DNA from: an uncultured Lachnospiraceae bacterium | Lineage (GTDB): Bacteria; Bacillota; Clostridia; Lachnospirales; Lachnospiraceae | NCBI GenBank assembly: GCA_902489925.1 | Contig: CABUBX010000005.1 | Location: 1 to 50,306, forward strand | Length of the DNA stretch: 50,306 nucleotides | Direction: 5' to 3' | Shown: positions 33,351 to 43,500 of the stretch, in pieces | Layout: each line of letters starts with the position of its first letter | Numbering within the stretch: position 1 is the first letter of the stretch | The notes under the pieces: generated by a model | What the model was told of the DNA's origin: nothing | Databases searched by the model: none | The model's input: the letters and a program-made list of their open reading frames with translations, nothing else | Position numbers and translations under genes: made by a program

Positions 33351-34622
33351 GTGATTAAGAAGGAAATGATAGCCATGCTTTTAGCTGGCGGGCAGGGAAG
33401 CAGACTTGGTGTGTTAACAGCTAATGTTGCCAAACCGGCAGTGTCCTTTGGCGGCAAGTATCGTATTATCGACTTTCCGCTGAGTAACTGTATCAATTCA
33501 GGTGTTGATACGGTTGGTGTACTGACACAGTACAGACATCTTAGATTGAATACCCATATTGGTATTGGTATTCCTTGGGACTTAGACAAGAATTATGGCG
33601 GTGTAACATTGCTTCCGCCGTATGAAAAGAAAGAAAATTCAGACTGGTATACAGGTACAGCAAATGCTATTTACCAGAATATTGAGTACATAGAGGCTCA
33701 TAATCCTGAATATGTTTTGATTCTTGGTGGGGACCATATTTATAAGATGGATTATGAAGTAATGCTTGACTTCCATAAAGCAAAGGATGCGGATGTTACA
33801 ATCGCATGTATGCCTGTGCCATGGGAAGACGCAAGCCGTTTTGGTGTTGTTATCTGTGACGACAACAGTAATGTGCAGGAATTTGAGGAGAAACCTGAGC
33901 ATCCTCATTCAAATCTTGCTTCAATGGGTATTTACATTTTCAAATGGTCAGTGCTCAGAGAAGCGTTGCTTACATTAAAAGACCAGCCGGGCTGTGACTT
34001 TGGTAAGCATGTTATTCCATATATTCATGAGAAGAATCATAAAGCTTACGTCTATGAGTTTAACGGATACTGGAAGGATGTCGGAACTTTGGGAGCATAT
34101 TGGGAGTCTAATATGGAGTTAATTGATATCATTCCTGAGTTTAACTTATATGAAGAATTTTGGAAGATTTATACAAACAGTGATGAGACAGCACCTCAGT
34201 ATTTTGGAGAAAATTCAAAGGTAGAGCGCTGTATTATCGGTGAAGGCTCAGAAATCTACGGTGAGGTTGTCAACAGTGTTATCGGTTCCGGTGTTACAAT
34301 CGGTGAAGGTACGGTTGTCAGAGACTCTATCATTATGACAGGCAGCGAGATTGGCGAAAATTGTACAATTGATAGAGCAATTATCGCTGAAAATATTAAA
34401 GTCGGCAACAATGTCAAGATGGGTGTCGGCGAATATGCAGAAAATCTTGTAAATCCAAAGGTTTATGCATTTGATTTAGTAACAATTTCCGAAGGCTCAG
34501 TCATTCCGGACGATGTATCTATCGGAAAGAATACCGCGATTGTCGGAGAGACAACAAAAGAAGATTATCCTGACGGATTACTTGAAAGCGGACATTGTAT
34601 AGTTAAGGCAGGTGAATTGTAA
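33351..34622 (+). CDS. glgC: Glucose-1-phosphate adenylyltransferase, catalytic subunit
   Basis: 423 residues. It makes ADP-glucose, the donor for glycogen. A-G-G-Q-G-S-R-L-G-V-L is the nucleotide loop, K-P-A-V-S-F-G-G-K-Y-R-I-I-D-F the activator region, G-G-D-H-I-Y-K-M-D-Y carries the metal-binding Asp, and E-E-K-P and Y-W-K-D-V-G-T bind glucose phosphate. The last third is a hexapeptide beta-helix (repeats such as G-S-G-V-T-I-G-E-G). GTG 33351 follows AGAGGTGG. Its stop overlaps glgD by one base, so the two subunits are made together. Confidence 0.93.
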   Translation: MIKKEMIAMLLAGGQGSRLGVLTANVAKPAVSFGGKYRIIDFPLSNCINSGVDTVGVLTQYRHLRLNTHIGIGIPWDLDKNYGGVTLLPPYEKKENSDWYTGTANAIYQNIEYIEAHNPEYVLILGGDHIYKMDYEVMLDFHKAKDADVTIACMPVPWEDASRFGVVICDDNSNVQEFEEKPEHPHSNLASMGIYIFKWSVLREALLTLKDQPGCDFGKHVIPYIHEKNHKAYVYEFNGYWKDVGTLGAYWESNMELIDIIPEFNLYEEFWKIYTNSDETAPQYFGENSKVERCIIGEGSEIYGEVVNSVIGSGVTIGEGTVVRDSIIMTGSEIGENCTIDRAIIAENIKVGNNVKMGVGEYAENLVNPKVYAFDLVTISEGSVIPDDVSIGKNTAIVGETTKEDYPDGLLESGHCIVKAGEL

Positions 34623-35746
34623 TGAGAGCGATTGGTATTATTTTAGCAGGCGGAAATAACAATAGGATGCAGGAGTTATCCAAAAAACGTGCAGTAGCGG
34701 CAATGCCGGTTGCGGGAAGCTACAGAGCCATTGACTTTGCTTTAAGCAATATGTCAAATTCACATGTGAAGAAAGTGGCTGTGCTTACACAGTACAATTC
34801 AAAGTCCTTAAATCAGCATATGAACTCATCAAAATGGTGGGATTTCGGAAGAAAACAGGGTGGACTTTATGTACTTACACCATCCATCACATCAGATAAC
34901 AGTTTTTGGTACAGAGGTACAGCAGATGCAATCTGGCAGAACCTTGATTTCCTTAAAAACAGCCATGAGCCTTATGTAATTATTGCTTCAGGCGACGGCG
35001 TTTACAAGATGGATTACACAAAGGTTTTAGAGTACCATATTGAAAAAAAAGCAGACATCACGGTTGTTTATACAGAGCTGACAGCCGATGAGGATGATTT
35101 AACAAGATTCGGTATCCTTAAAATGGATGATACAGGCCGTGTCCTTGATTTTGAGGAAAAACCGCTTGTTGCGAAGGAAAACTGTGTATCCACAGGCGTT
35201 TATGTTATCAGAAGACGTCATTTGATTGATTTAATTGAAAAATGTAATGAAGAAAACCGTTATGATTTTGTTCAGGATATCCTTGTAAGATATAAAGAGC
35301 AGAAGAAGATTTACGGTTATAAGATGGAAGGCTACTGGAGAAACATTGCGACTGTAGATTCTTACTTTAAGACAAATATGGATTTCTTAAAGAAAGATGT
35401 CAGAAACTATTTCTTCAAAGACTATCCGAATATTTTAACAAAGGTTGCAGATTTGCCTCCGGCAAAATATAATCCGGGTGCATATATTAAGAACAGTCTT
35501 GTTTCCAGCGGATGTATCATCAACGGACGCGTGGAGAACTCTATTCTGTTTAAGAAAGTCTATGTGGGAAGTAACTGTGTGATTAAGAACTCGATTATTC
35601 TTAACGATGTTTATATCGGAGATAATACAGTGATTGAAAACTGTATTGTTGAAAGCCGTGATACAATCAGAGCAAACACATCTTACATTGGCAAGGAAGA
35701 CGATGTGAAGATTGTTGTGGAAGCAAACGAGAGATATATTATTTGA
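34622..35746 (+). CDS. glgD: Glucose-1-phosphate adenylyltransferase regulatory-type subunit
   Basis: 374 residues, paralogous to GlgC. The nucleotide loop is changed (A-G-G-N-N-N-R-M-Q in place of G-Q-G-S-R-L), and Y-W-R-N-I-A-T replaces Y-W-K-D-V-G-T. This is the usual GlgD pattern of a subunit with little or no catalysis that modulates GlgC. A shorter beta-helix ends the protein. The ATG overlaps the glgC stop (TAATG). Together they commit carbon to glycogen (granulose) storage, which in clostridia accompanies sporulation. Confidence 0.92.
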   Translation: MRAIGIILAGGNNNRMQELSKKRAVAAMPVAGSYRAIDFALSNMSNSHVKKVAVLTQYNSKSLNQHMNSSKWWDFGRKQGGLYVLTPSITSDNSFWYRGTADAIWQNLDFLKNSHEPYVIIASGDGVYKMDYTKVLEYHIEKKADITVVYTELTADEDDLTRFGILKMDDTGRVLDFEEKPLVAKENCVSTGVYVIRRRHLIDLIEKCNEENRYDFVQDILVRYKEQKKIYGYKMEGYWRNIATVDSYFKTNMDFLKKDVRNYFFKDYPNILTKVADLPPAKYNPGAYIKNSLVSSGCIINGRVENSILFKKVYVGSNCVIKNSIILNDVYIGDNTVIENCIVESRDTIRANTSYIGKEDDVKIVVEANERYII

Positions 35747-35838
35747 TGATTGCAGCGGCATGAGATGCGGAACAATCCGATAATCATGACTATTCGCAGA
35801 CTTCTGTAAGCAGACAAAAAGAGAAGGGGGATTGCTTT

Positions 35839-36117
35839 ATGCAGATAACAGACGTGAGAGTGAGAAAGGTAGCCAAAGAGGGCAAGATGAAAGCTGTTGT
35901 TTCAATTACTCTGGACAATGAATTTGTTGTTCATGATATTAAAGTAATTGAAGGGGAGAAAGGCTTATTTATCGCAATGCCGAGCCGTAAGGCTGCTGAC
36001 GGTGAATACAGGGATATTGCCCATCCGATTAATTCCGAAACTCGTGATAAGATTCAGTCAATCATTCTCGAAAAGTACGAAATTGCTGTTATGGAAAGTG
36101 AAGCAGTAGAGGAATAA
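35839..36117 (+). CDS. spoVG: Septation/stage V sporulation regulator SpoVG
   Basis: 92 residues with the full family signature: M-Q-I-T-D-V-R-V-R at the start, M-K-A-V-V-S-I-T-L-D-N-E-F-V-V-H-D-I-K-V and G-L-F-I-A-M-P-S-R-K, then D-I-A-H-P-I. It is a small nucleic-acid-binding regulator affecting septation, sporulation and surface genes in Firmicutes. AAGGGGG at 35824-35830 precedes ATG. It lies 92 bp after glgD and ends in its own strong terminator, so it is probably a separate unit. Confidence 0.95.
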   Translation: MQITDVRVRKVAKEGKMKAVVSITLDNEFVVHDIKVIEGEKGLFIAMPSRKAADGEYRDIAHPINSETRDKIQSIILEKYEIAVMESEAVEE

Positions 36118-36138
36118 CGGTCAGTGTATGAATAATGA

Positions 36139-36180
36139 GCCGCAATCTTTTGATTTATTTCAAAAGATTGCGGCTTTTAT
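36139..36180 (+). terminator. Terminator of spoVG
   Basis: A perfect 15-bp stem (36139-36153 with 36160-36174) with a 6-base loop, followed by TTTTAT. Confidence 0.85.
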
Positions 36181-36254
36181 CTTGAAAAAAAATAAATTTT
36201 ATGTCAAAATGTATGCAGATGTAATGAGACAACGATGAGGGAGGAAGACATATC

Positions 36255-37667
36255 ATGGAAACAGGTGCAGTAAAAAAAGGATTTCGGCAAAAATTTATCG
36301 GAGATAAGGCTTTTTACAAAATGGTTCTTGCCATCGCGGTTCCAATTATGATTCAAAATGGGATTACCAATTTCGTAAGTTTGTTGGATAACATTATGAT
36401 TGGGCAGGTCGGTACAGAGCAGATGTCGGGCGCTGCGATTGTAAACCAATTGATTTTTGTGTACAATTTATGTTTGTTTGGAGGCGTTTCCGGGGCGGGA
36501 ATTTTTACAGCGCAATATTATGGACAAGGCAATCATGAAGGCATACGCCAAACGTTTCGATATAAATTTTGGCTTGGCGTCATTCTTACAGCAGCTACCG
36601 TGATTGTGTTTTTGACTATGGGCGATTCGCTTATCCATATTTATTTGCAGGGTGAAGGCACACCTCAGGAGGTGGCGGCAACTTTGCAGTATGGAAAGCA
36701 ATATTTGTATATTATGCTGCTCGGTTTTGTGCCGTTTATGCTTGGACAGGTCTATTCAAGTACGCTTCGTGAGTGCGGAGAGACAGTGCTTCCGATGAAA
36801 GCGGGAGTTGCAGCCGTAATGATTAATCTTATTTTTAACTATATATTAATCTACGGAAAGTTTGGATTTCCGGCGCTTGGTGTTCAGGGTGCTGCCATTG
36901 CGACGGTGATTTCGAGATATGTTGAGGTGTTAATTATTGTAATTTGGACGCATCGGCATAAAGAAAAAAATCCTTTCGCAAAAGGCTTATATAAGACACT
37001 TAAAGTACCTGGGCGTCTGGCATGGAAAATATTTGTCAAGGGAACACCGCTTTTATTAAATGAAGCCTTATGGGCCACCGGTGTTGCGATGCTTGTGCAG
37101 TGCTATTCGGTGCGCGGTTTAAATGTTGTTGCGGGACTTAACATTTCAAATACAATTAACAATGTGTTCAATATTGTATTTATTGCGCTGGGCGACTCGG
37201 TAGCTATTGTTGTCGGGCAGCTCTTAGGTCTCGGAGATATGAAAAAAGCAAGAGATACCGACAATAAGATGATTACATTTTCTGTTTTTTGTTGTCTTGG
37301 TGTTGCCGTTGTATTGTTTGTAATGGCGCCGTTGTTTCCGGAGTTGTACAATACGAATGCAGAGGCGAAGTCATTGGCAAAATACTTTATTATGATTACA
37401 GCGGCCTTTATGCCGAATAACGCCTTCCTTCATGCGGCCTATTTTACGCTGCGTTCGGGAGGCAAGACAATTATTACATTTTTATTTGACAGTGTGTTTA
37501 TGTGGGTAGGCAGTGTTGTGATTGCTTTTGTGTTAAGCCGATATACGGCACTTCCGGTTGTTGCTATCTTTGCACTTGTGCAGGCAGCGGATTTAATTAA
37601 ATCGGCGATTGGATTTATTCTTGTGAAAAAGGGCATATGGCTTCAGAATCTCGTTGTCAATGAATAG
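36255..37667 (+). CDS. MATE family multidrug exporter
   Basis: 470 residues, about twelve transmembrane helices in two similar halves. V-P-I-M-I-Q-N-G-I-T-N-F-V-S-L-L-D-N-I-M-I-G is the MATE entrance motif in the first helices; the matching block in the second half begins with K-G-T-P-L-L-L-N-E-A-L-W-A. It would export cationic drugs or metabolites driven by Na+ or H+. GGGAGG lies about 10 bp before ATG. Single gene, with a terminator shared with the surface protein gene. Confidence 0.88.
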   Translation: METGAVKKGFRQKFIGDKAFYKMVLAIAVPIMIQNGITNFVSLLDNIMIGQVGTEQMSGAAIVNQLIFVYNLCLFGGVSGAGIFTAQYYGQGNHEGIRQTFRYKFWLGVILTAATVIVFLTMGDSLIHIYLQGEGTPQEVAATLQYGKQYLYIMLLGFVPFMLGQVYSSTLRECGETVLPMKAGVAAVMINLIFNYILIYGKFGFPALGVQGAAIATVISRYVEVLIIVIWTHRHKEKNPFAKGLYKTLKVPGRLAWKIFVKGTPLLLNEALWATGVAMLVQCYSVRGLNVVAGLNISNTINNVFNIVFIALGDSVAIVVGQLLGLGDMKKARDTDNKMITFSVFCCLGVAVVLFVMAPLFPELYNTNAEAKSLAKYFIMITAAFMPNNAFLHAAYFTLRSGGKTIITFLFDSVFMWVGSVVIAFVLSRYTALPVVAIFALVQAADLIKSAIGFILVKKGIWLQNLVVNE

Positions 37668-37673
37668 TTGTAA

Positions 37674-37710
37674 AAAAATGACCTCCGGCTAATGCCGGAG
37701 GCCATTTTTT
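37674..37710. terminator. Bidirectional terminator between MATE and surface-protein genes
   Basis: CCTCCGGC (37682-37689), loop TAAT, GCCGGAGG (37694-37701), flanked by A-rich and T-rich runs on either side. Confidence 0.85.
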
Positions 37711-37742
37711 GAAAGAAGATGTTCAATGAGAAAATTAAAAGC

Positions 37743-39629
37743 TTATTCTTTTGTTCTTCGTCTAATGATAAGAACAATGGCAACGACTGCAATCAGTGAG
37801 ACGCCTGCGATGATGCCAAATAATAGAAGCGGGCTTTCGTCACCGGTTTTCGGTGAATCCAGTTTTCCGATTTTTTCAAATACAGCATGGATTGTATGAT
37901 TGGCATTAACCTTTTCAAAAGTGTATTTTAAGTCCTTTGCTGAAACCTCTTTGCCGTCAACTAAAACTTTAACAAGCTTATAATCTTTGTCAGGAATCAT
38001 CTTAATTGTGTAATTTTTAGCTTGAAGTACGGTTAATGTGCCTGTCGGAGAGAGCTTTCCTCCTGCCGTAGAGGTTGCCTTAATCGTAAACTCTTTGGCA
38101 ATAACCTTGAAAGAAACGGAAAGTGTTGCTTCTTTGTTTTCACTTACCCAGCCTTTATCCGTGTAGCTTTCAAGTCCGAAAATTACATTGAGTTTATAAG
38201 TTCCGGCGTCTGTAATTGTGAAGTCTGTTTTGTAAGCATTGTCCTTAAAAATACCTTCGGATTTGCCGCCCCAGTTCCAGCGAAGCGGTCTGTAACGGCT
38301 GTCACCGATGGACGGTGATGCGATATTTAAGTTGCTGCTTGTTGCTTCTATGCTGAAATAAGTTCCGGCATCGTAGGTCTTGCCGTTTTCAATGCCGTTG
38401 ACAGTGCCTGAAAAAGCAATAAAGGTTTTTGCTTTTAATGGCTCACTGATAAGGCTTTCCATAGATACTTTTGAATCGTAAACAACTCTTGTGACAATTT
38501 CGTAAGCGGTATTTGGAGTTAATCCGCTAAACTCACCGCTTGACTGCCACTTATCTGAACCCTTGAGTGAATATTCCTGATTGGCTTCAGCCTTAACCTT
38601 TAAAGAGGTCTCGGTACGGCTTTCGAGCACCGGTGCGGCAGGTGCAGCAGCAGCGGATTTTAATGTATGAACTTTAAGTGGTTTAGAGAAATCGCTTTGA
38701 GCATATTCTTTATCACCGTAAGTGCCGGCTTTAATTCTGATTTTAATTTCATAATCTGTATCCGGTGTTAATTCCTTGAATACCGGTTCGGAGGTAAATA
38801 TTTTGCTGTCGATTGTGTATTCATAGGTATAATTTTTATCTGCATTTTCAGGAAGTGCCGCTGTAATAGCTGTATCTGTAAGGGTTACAAGTACAGGCGC
38901 CTGAGGGGTTGGGGCCTTTTCAGGAGTCTTAGGCGGCTCGTTCTGCTCAGGGGCGTCCGTCTCCTTAGGGGATTCAGTCTGCTCAGGGGCGTCCGTCTCA
39001 TTAAGCGGCTCGTTCTGCTCAGGGGCATCAGTTTCCTTAGGGGACTCAGTCTGCTCAGGGGCATCTGTCTCTTTAGGGGATTCAGTCTGCTCAGGGGCGT
39101 CCGTTTCCTTAGGGGACTCAGTCTGCTCAGGGGCATCTGTTTCCTTAGGGGACTCAGTCTGCTCAGGGGCGTCTGTCTCCTTAGGGGACTCAGTCTGCTC
39201 AGGGGCATCTGTCTCTTTAGGGGCATCGGTCTGCTCAGGGGCATCTGTTTCCTTAGGCGGTTCGGCTGCAATTGTCTTGTAGGCTTGTATGTCGGAGTCG
39301 AGAACCTCATCAGTGTCGAGAGCTCTACGTGCAAATGTGTATTCTGTATCAGCTGCCAGCTTGGAGAAGGTTACAGTATGTTCTTCTGCCTGGTATTGCT
39401 CTTTAGAAGCCCATAACCATATATCCGCACCGTTGTCATCTTTGCTGCGGATGGCATATTCATAGCCATCTTCAGTGAGGAGAATAATGCTGTCTGTCAG
39501 CGCTGTCTTTAGCTCAGGCAGTTTTTTATCCTCCGGGAGTTCATTGGCAAAGGCTATCATCAATGAACAGGAGAAAACCATGATGGCGGTAAGCATCATT
39601 GATAAAAGTTTTAGTGCTTTGCGTTTCAT
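37743..39629 (-). CDS. Cell-wall-anchored surface protein with 12-residue repeats and SPKTG sorting motif
   Basis: 628 residues. A signal peptide (M-K-R-K-A-L-K-L-L-S to S-L-M-I-A-F-A, cleavage near 28) is followed by a first beta domain. Nine copies of a P-K-E-T-D-A-P-E-Q-T-E-S unit (about 125-232) then form a stiff, acidic, Pro-rich stalk. Two fibronectin III-like domains follow (about 241-320 and 325-400), then beta domains, and an InlB-B-repeat-like segment (F-T-I-K-A-T-S-T-A-G-G-K-L to H-A-V-F-E-K). The C-terminus has S-P-K-T-G, a hydrophobic helix and R-R-R, a sortase sorting signal. GAGGTGA precedes ATG. Probably an adhesin or cell-surface binding protein; ligand unknown. The sortase at 45398 may anchor it. 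Confidence 0.88.
   Translation of the reverse strand: MKRKALKLLSMMLTAIMVFSCSLMIAFANELPEDKKLPELKTALTDSIILLTEDGYEYAIRSKDDNGADIWLWASKEQYQAEEHTVTFSKLAADTEYTFARRALDTDEVLDSDIQAYKTIAAEPPKETDAPEQTDAPKETDAPEQTESPKETDAPEQTESPKETDAPEQTESPKETDAPEQTESPKETDAPEQTESPKETDAPEQNEPLNETDAPEQTESPKETDAPEQNEPPKTPEKAPTPQAPVLVTLTDTAITAALPENADKNYTYEYTIDSKIFTSEPVFKELTPDTDYEIKIRIKAGTYGDKEYAQSDFSKPLKVHTLKSAAAAPAAPVLESRTETSLKVKAEANQEYSLKGSDKWQSSGEFSGLTPNTAYEIVTRVVYDSKVSMESLISEPLKAKTFIAFSGTVNGIENGKTYDAGTYFSIEATSSNLNIASPSIGDSRYRPLRWNWGGKSEGIFKDNAYKTDFTITDAGTYKLNVIFGLESYTDKGWVSENKEATLSVSFKVIAKEFTIKATSTAGGKLSPTGTLTVLQAKNYTIKMIPDKDYKLVKVLVDGKEVSAKDLKYTFEKVNANHTIHAVFEKIGKLDSPKTGDESPLLLFGIIAGVSLIAVVAIVLIIRRRTKE
38934..39257 (-). 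repeat. Nine tandem 36-bp coding repeats
   Basis: 324 bp made of nine 36-bp units encoding the Pro/Glu/Thr stalk. The inner units differ mainly at silent positions, and three units show the N-E-P or L-N variants. Such repeats change copy number easily. Confidence 0.9.
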
Positions 39630-39722
39630 AAAATCACCTCATTTCATAAAAGTCCGGAAAGAATTTAATTTTTTCCATCAACGCTATCATATGTTAATTG
39701 CATTGGGAGTATTCCTACTGTA

Positions 39723-39751
39723 AGTATAGCAAAAAGCGCTGATAATGTATA
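39723..39751 (-). promoter_or_regulatory. Promoter of the surface protein gene
   Basis: Minus strand: TATACA (39746-39751), 17 bp, TATACT (39723-39728) with an extended TG-C before the -10. Confidence 0.5.
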
Positions 39752-39835
39752 TAGGAGAAAAGAAAAAGAAAGATAATTTAAGGGAAAAGTAAGAATTTAC
39801 AGAAAACAGTAAACATAATATTGCGCAAAATACTC

Positions 39836-39864
39836 TTGTCCAAAAAAGGGTCATTGTGTATACT
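39836..39864 (+). promoter_or_regulatory. Promoter of pth-mfd
   Basis: TTGTCC (39836-39841), 17 bp, TATACT (39859-39864). The leader contains CCGTG/CACGG, a short hairpin near 39876-39899. Confidence 0.5.
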
Positions 39865-39946
39865 AAAAAGGTAAACCGTGGGTCCTTTGGAAACACGGGC
39901 AAAAGTTATGCAAAAATATAGTTGAAATAGAGAAAGGATGGTTAAA

Positions 39947-40519
39947 ATGTTTGTCATTGCAGGACTTGGAAATCCGACAAAGACTTATGAAGGTACAAGA
40001 CACAATGCCGGATTTTGCGTCATAGATAAAATTGCACAGGATTATAATATATCTGTAGATACAAAAAAACATAAGGCCTTGATTGGAAAGGGTGTTATTG
40101 AGGGTCAGAAGGTCATTTTAGCAAAGCCTTTGACATATATGAATCTCAGCGGTGAGAGTATCAGGGAAATCGCAGATTATTATAAGGTGGAGGCACAGGA
40201 TATTCTGATTATTTTTGATGACATTAGTCTTGATGTAGGTCAGCTGCGCATTAGAAAAAAGGGCAGTGCCGGCGGACATAACGGAATTAAAAGTATTATC
40301 GCACATTTGGGCACAACAGAATTTCCGAGAATCAAGGTCGGTGTCGGCGAAAAGCCAAAGGGCTGGGATTTGGCTGATTATGTCCTTGGAAAATTTACAG
40401 GCGAGGATGCAAAACGTATTGATGAGGCGGCAGCAGCAGCGTCGGATGCTGTTAGGATAATGCTGACGGAGGATATCGATGCGGCTATGAATAAGTATAA
40501 CGTCAAGAAAAAGGCGTAA
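39947..40519 (+). CDS. pth: Peptidyl-tRNA hydrolase
   Basis: 190 residues. It frees tRNA from dropped-off peptidyl-tRNA. The start M-F-V-I-A-G-L-G-N-P with Asn9 and catalytic His19 in G-T-R-H-N-A-G-F matches the family. Asp in D-D-I-S-L-D-V-G and G-S-A-G-G-H-N-G complete the site. ATG 39947 gives the canonical N-terminus; ATG 39938 overlaps the AAAGGA. mfd follows after 14 bp, a gene order common in Firmicutes. Confidence 0.94.
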   Translation: MFVIAGLGNPTKTYEGTRHNAGFCVIDKIAQDYNISVDTKKHKALIGKGVIEGQKVILAKPLTYMNLSGESIREIADYYKVEAQDILIIFDDISLDVGQLRIRKKGSAGGHNGIKSIIAHLGTTEFPRIKVGVGEKPKGWDLADYVLGKFTGEDAKRIDEAAAAASDAVRIMLTEDIDAAMNKYNVKKKA

Positions 40520-40533
40520 AAGGAGTGGAAGTT

Positions 40534-43500
40534 ATGCTAGCTTTAACAAATCCGATGAAACAGTTGGAAGATGTTCGTTTTATTCAGGCAGATATGAAAG
40601 CCGGCAGGCTTCCTGTGCTGGCGGACGGCTGTATTGATGCGGGGAAGGGACATTTTGTCCATATGCTGTCGGAGGATTATCCGTACAAAGTGATTGTTAC
40701 AGGCAATGATGTCAGAGCAAAAGAGTTTTATGAGGATTATAAGTTTTATGACAGAAATACCATGCTCTATCCGGCAAAAGATGTCATATTTTACAGTGCG
40801 GATATTCACGGCAATTATATTGTGCGCCAACGTCTTTTGGTACTTCGCAGGCTTCTTGAAAAACAGCCGGTGACGGTCATTACGACCATTGACGGCTTGA
40901 TGGACAGTGTCCTTGATTTGGAATTTATCCGTAAAAATACAGTTACTCTTGAGGCAGGGGAAATCTGCGACCTTGAAAAGCTTAAAAAGAAGCTTGTAAA
41001 TATTGGTTTTGAGAGAGTCGGACAAGTCGAGGAACCGGGGCAGTTTGCAGTGCGGGGCGGTATTTTGGATGTTTATAATATGTCAGATGACTGTCCGTAC
41101 CGTATAGAGTTTTTTGATGATGAAATTGATTCGATTCGAAGCTTTGATGCGGAAAGTCAGCGTTCCATCGAAAACTGCGATACGTTTATGATTTATCCGG
41201 CTTCGGAATTTGTGCTGACAGATGATGCTGTACGGGATGGTCTGCGCCGCATCAAGGCGGAGGCAAAAAAAACGATAAAAACATTCGAGGAAAATAAAAA
41301 TATAGAGGCTGCGGGGCGGTTGGCACAGACTATCCGGGAATTGGAGGAAAATCTCCGGGAAGGCAGTGCCTATATAAATATTGATGCCTATATTCATTAT
41401 TTTTATCCGAATACAATGTCGTTTATTGATTATTTTGACAATAAAGACAGCATCATTTTTTTGGACGAGCCTAACCGTCTTGAAGAAAAGGGCGAGGCTG
41501 TGGCTTATGAGTTTCGTGAGGGTATGACGGGGCGTCTTGAAAAAGGCTATATTCTTCCGGGGCAGATGCAGCTTTTGCATGATTTGAAGGTTATATGGCA
41601 TAAACTTTCAAAGCTTAGGACAATTGTCATGGCAACACTTGCTCAAAAGTTTAAGATGCTGGACATTAAAAGCACGTACAGCTTTACAATGAAGTCAATC
41701 AGCTCATTTAACGGAAACTTCGAGATGCTTGTCAAGGCGCTTGATGTTTGGAAAAAAAATAAATATAAGATTATTTTGGTGTCCGGCTCGGAGACGCGTG
41801 CACAGCGTCTTGCAAAGGATTTACAATCCTTTGAGTTAAATGCATTTTATACGGCAGATAAAGACAGAATTGTCAATGAAGGTGAAATCATGGTCATTCA
41901 CGGGGGGCTTCACAGAGGCTTTGAATACCCGCTGATTAAATTTGCTGTGATTGCGGAGACGGATATTTTTGGTGAGGAAAAGAAGAAAAAGCCGAGAAAG
42001 AAACGATATGACGGTCAGAAAATTCAAAGCTTTGCAGACCTTTCTATCGGCGATTATGTGGTTCATGAAAATCACGGCCTTGGCGTTTATAAAGGTATCG
42101 AGAAGATAGAAGTTGACAAGGTGGAAAAGGATTATATCAAGATTGAATATGCGGGCGGAGGCAACCTCTATGTGCTTGCGACACAGCTTGATTTAATTCA
42201 AAAATATGCCGGCGCCGATGCGAGAAAGCCAAAGCTGAATAAGCTTGGCGGGCAGGAATGGCATAAGACAAAAACGAGAGTCCGGGGCGCCGTAAAGGAC
42301 TTGGCGGCGGATTTGATTAAGCTGTATGCTGCAAGACAGGCCGAGCAAGGCTATGCCTATTCGCCGGATACTGTGTGGCAAAGAGAGTTTGAAGAAATGT
42401 TTCCGTATACAGAGACAGATGACCAGCTGATGGCGATTGAGGCAGCCAAAAAGGACATGGAGAGCACGAAAATTATGGACAGGCTCGTTTGCGGAGACGT
42501 CGGTTACGGCAAAACGGAGGTGGCTATCCGTATTGCTTTTAAAGCCGTGCAGGACGGCAAACAGGTTGTCGTGCTTGTGCCGACAACGATTCTGGCGCAG
42601 CAGCATTATAATACCTTTGTCCAGCGTATGAAAGATTATCCGGTGACTGTTGGAATGTTGTCCAGATTCAGGACGCCAAAGCAGCAGTCAGAAACATTAA
42701 AAGGTCTTAAAAACGGTATGGTGGATATTGTCATAGGCACACACCGCGTCCTCTCAAAAGACGTGGAATTTAAAGATTTGGGACTTTTAATTGTCGATGA
42801 GGAACAGCGCTTTGGTGTGGCTCACAAAGAAAAAATCAAACAATTCCGAAAAAATGTTGATGTGCTGACACTGACGGCAACACCGATTCCGAGGACCCTT
42901 CATATGAGTCTGATTGGGATAAGAGATATGTGTGTGCTTGAGGAACCGCCGATGGACAGAATGCCGATTCAGACTTATGTTCTTGAATATAATGAGGAAA
43001 TGATTCGTGAGGCCGTTTTAAGAGAGCTTGGGCGAAACGGACAGGTGTATTATGTTTTTAACCGCGTCAACGGCATTGCGGAAATGGCTTCAAAAATTGC
43101 AGAGCTTGTGCCTGATGCGTCAGTAGCTTTTGCTCATGGGCAGATGAGTGAACGTGAACTGGAAAAGATTATGTATCAATTTATTAACGGAGAAATTGAC
43201 GTGCTTGTTTCGACAACAATTATAGAGACAGGACTTGATATTTCAAATGTAAACACAATGATTATTCATGATGCCGATAAAATGGGGCTTTCCCAGCTCT
43301 ATCAGCTTCGCGGGCGTGTCGGACGTTCCAACAGGCTGGCCTATGCTTTTCTTATGTATCGAAGGAATACAGTCCTCAGAGAGATTGCGGAAAAGCGTCT
43401 TGCGGCAATCAGAGAATTTACGGACCTTGGCTCAGGCTTCAAGATTGCTATGCGTGATTTGGAAATCCGAGGGGCGGGAAATCTTTTAGGCGAGCAGCAA

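Larger units (their letters stand above)
39630..39946. other. Divergent intergenic region of 317 bp
   Basis: It contains the two back-to-back promoters at 39723-39751 (minus) and 39836-39864 (plus), with an A-rich stretch between them and the short leader hairpin before pth. No gene was seen. Confidence 0.5.

Noticed and set aside
38934..39257. Array of regular 36-bp repeats that resembles a CRISPR at first sight
   Set aside because: The units are contiguous without spacers and encode an in-frame 12-residue protein repeat.
42193..42606. Antisense frame inside mfd
   Set aside because: It lies wholly within conserved mfd domains, with no ribosome binding site and low-likelihood composition.
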